Assembly: GCA_023144875.1 (NCBI GenBank) | Contig: JAGLEW010000087.1 | Location: 1-7,199, forward strand | Length of the DNA stretch: 7,199 bases | From: Methylococcales bacterium | Lineage (GTDB): Bacteria > Pseudomonadota > Gammaproteobacteria > Methylococcales > Methylomonadaceae | Direction of reading: 5' to 3' | Shown here: one piece after another, positions 5,951 to 7,199 of the stretch | Layout of the letters: the number at the start of each line of letters is the position of its first letter | How positions within the stretch are numbered: the first letter of the stretch is position 1 | Program-made: the position numbers and the translations under genes | The notes under the pieces: model-generated | What the model was told of the DNA's origin: nothing | Databases searched by the model: none | The model's input: only the letters and a program-made list of their open reading frames with translations

Positions 5951-6586
5951 ATGCCCATGAAAAAAATTTTACTTCTCCTGTTAACACTGTCTTTTTTAAT
6001 GTTTGGCGGTGCTTGTTTTACCCCACTGGTTTATAAAGATCAAACCCAACACTATCAAGAAGAAATTAGTTCTTTTTTAATCACGAAAGATGGTAAAAAA
6101 TTAATTGTAATTGGCAAAGAATATCACTATATTTTTCCTGCCGATGACACGTTAAAATTTGTCTCAACGTGGTCAAACAAAGCCCAAATTAGAGCCACAT
6201 TTTCCAGTTTTAATATTAAAACAGATCAAACACTTTCAGGAACTTACACTTTTAGTATCGGTGACCAACGTTATCCGATCGTGTCTGATATTAAACAATT
6301 ATTAACATCAAAAGGTTTTGAGCCTCATGAGGGGCTAAAAAACAGGATGACTTATAAGGGACAGTTACAAGGAACCCGTTATTTAATTGGTGAGCTAGAA
6401 ATTCCACAAACCCTAAAATTACGTAAAACCTATCAAATTAGCATGATAGAAAAACAAGTCCTTTCCGCTTCTGAAGTAACAAAACGTATTTTACTAACCC
6501 CTTTAGCCCTTAGCGCAGATGGTATTATTATTTTAGGCGGTGTTATTGTTTCGCCTTTCGTCCTTCTTTCTTTAGCCTTTGATTAA
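5951..6586 (+). CDS. Unrecognised exported protein, possible lipoprotein, with C-terminal hydrophobic segment
   Basis: 211 residues; I do not recognise the family. The N-terminus (MPMKK then a Leu-rich stretch 6-18) is a signal sequence, with Cys22 in GGAC as a possible lipidation site, although the -3 Gly makes the lipobox atypical. The middle (about 28-175) alternates short polar and hydrophobic stretches, suggesting mostly beta structure, with YHYIFPADDTLKFV at 58-71 and GTYTFSIGDQRYPIV at 97-111. The C-terminus (about 179-211) is strongly hydrophobic (LLTPLALSADGIIILGGVIV) and may be a membrane segment. ATG 5957 (MKKILLLL) is an equally good start. No Shine-Dalgarno is seen, and an inverted repeat lies just upstream. 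The radical SAM gene begins 4 nt after its stop, so the two are probably co-transcribed. Confidence 0.75.
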   Translation: MPMKKILLLLLTLSFLMFGGACFTPLVYKDQTQHYQEEISSFLITKDGKKLIVIGKEYHYIFPADDTLKFVSTWSNKAQIRATFSSFNIKTDQTLSGTYTFSIGDQRYPIVSDIKQLLTSKGFEPHEGLKNRMTYKGQLQGTRYLIGELEIPQTLKLRKTYQISMIEKQVLSASEVTKRILLTPLALSADGIIILGGVIVSPFVLLSLAFD

Positions 6587-6590
6587 CCCT

Positions 6591-7199
6591 ATGAGCCGTA
6601 AAAACCGACCTTACCTTTTCTACGACACCACCACTTCAGTGTGTAGTACCTGTTTGCGCCCCGTTGAAGCAAAAATATTAATCAAAGAAAATAATGTTTA
6701 TTTAGACAAATGGTGTCCTGCACATAATACGGAACGGGTTTTAATTAGCGATGATGCGGATTATTACCGTTTATGCCGTGAAGTCTATATCAAACCGCCT
6801 GAAATGCCCGACCGTTTTAATACCAAAATGGAATACGGCTGCCCATATGACTGTGGCATTTGTCCAGATCACATGCAGCATTCCTGCGTGAGTGTGGTCG
6901 AAGTGACTGAACAATGTAACTTAAGTTGCCCTGTTTGCTATGCGGAATCTGCCCCTAATCATGGTCGTCATGCATCCTTAGAGGAAGTGATTGCGATGTT
7001 GGATACCGTCGTTAACAATGAAGGCGAGCCTGATGTATTGCAAATTTCAGGCGGCGAACCAACCATTCACCCGCATTTTTTTAAAATTTTAGATGCGGTA
7101 CGGGAGCGCCCTATTCAGCATTTAATGATTAACACCAATGGTTTACGCCTTGCTAAAGAACCCGAATTTGCCAAACGTTTGAGTGAATATAAACCTCGC
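6591..7199 (+). CDS. Radical SAM enzyme with two CX3CX2C motifs (MJ0619/tetraether-synthase-like), 3' end missing
   Basis: The 203 visible codons run off the right edge; relatives are roughly 450-550 residues. The canonical radical SAM motif is CNLSCPVCYA (Cys109, 113, 116), followed by the SAM-contacting ISGGEPTIHP (152-161) and NTNG (181-184). A second CX3CX2C, CPYDCGICPDH (84-94, Cys84, 88, 91) with Cys99 nearby, precedes it. The N-terminus carries CSTC (18-21) and WCPAH (41-45), a CX2C...CX2H pattern that could bind a rubredoxin-like iron or zinc. This arrangement is that of the group containing the methanogen protein MJ0619 (pterin methylation reported) and the archaeal tetraether lipid synthase Tes, which holds several Fe-S clusters. 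The substrate in this bacterium cannot be told. The ATG 4 nt after the preceding gene gives MSRKNRPYLFYDTT; no Shine-Dalgarno is present. Confidence 0.88.
   Translation, partial: MSRKNRPYLFYDTTTSVCSTCLRPVEAKILIKENNVYLDKWCPAHNTERVLISDDADYYRLCREVYIKPPEMPDRFNTKMEYGCPYDCGICPDHMQHSCVSVVEVTEQCNLSCPVCYAESAPNHGRHASLEEVIAMLDTVVNNEGEPDVLQISGGEPTIHPHFFKILDAVRERPIQHLMINTNGLRLAKEPEFAKRLSEYKPR

Overview
The window is low-GC DNA, and gene order and protein sequences point to a gammaproteobacterium. PheS, PheT, IHF-alpha and the MerR-like protein all look gammaproteobacterial. The family of the pseudogene between pheS and pheT is, as I recall it, commonest in cyanobacteria and large sulfur bacteria, so a Thiotrichales/Beggiatoa-like or related host is my best but unproven guess. 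Nothing here is a phage, a CRISPR array, an rRNA or a tRNA.

Layout: (1) 1-515, minus strand: the N-terminal third of peptide chain release factor 3 (prfC), cut by the window edge. (2) 516-721: a divergent intergenic region with a clean -10 hexamer facing each way. (3) 722-4908, plus strand: pheS, a 490-bp interruption, pheT, then ihfA 4 nt later. This is the conserved pheS-pheT-ihfA order, except that pheS and pheT are normally almost adjacent. The interruption holds a broken gene (1884-2158) with a one-base frameshift in a T7 tract and an apparent internal deletion, plus palindromic sequence on both sides. (4) 4892-5245: a small MerR-type regulator overlapping the ihfA end, as in pseudomonads. 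(5) 5282-5869 and 5951-6586: two exported proteins. The first is probably a papain-like (NlpC/P60 or CHAP-like) hydrolase on a Pro-rich tether; the second is an unrecognised envelope protein with a C-terminal hydrophobic segment. (6) 6591-7199: the start of a radical SAM enzyme with two CX3CX2C motifs, resembling the MJ0619/tetraether-synthase-type group. It begins 4 nt after the preceding gene and runs off the window.

Functionally, the left two thirds is core translation and nucleoid machinery: termination factor recycling, both phenylalanyl-tRNA synthetase subunits, and IHF. The right third is accessory: two envelope proteins and a multi-cluster radical SAM enzyme of unknown substrate, possibly co-transcribed in part. 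The most notable points are the physical separation of pheS from pheT by gene debris, the bacterial double-CX3CX2C radical SAM protein, and the exported Cys/His protein. I see no convincing new multi-gene defence or mobile system.
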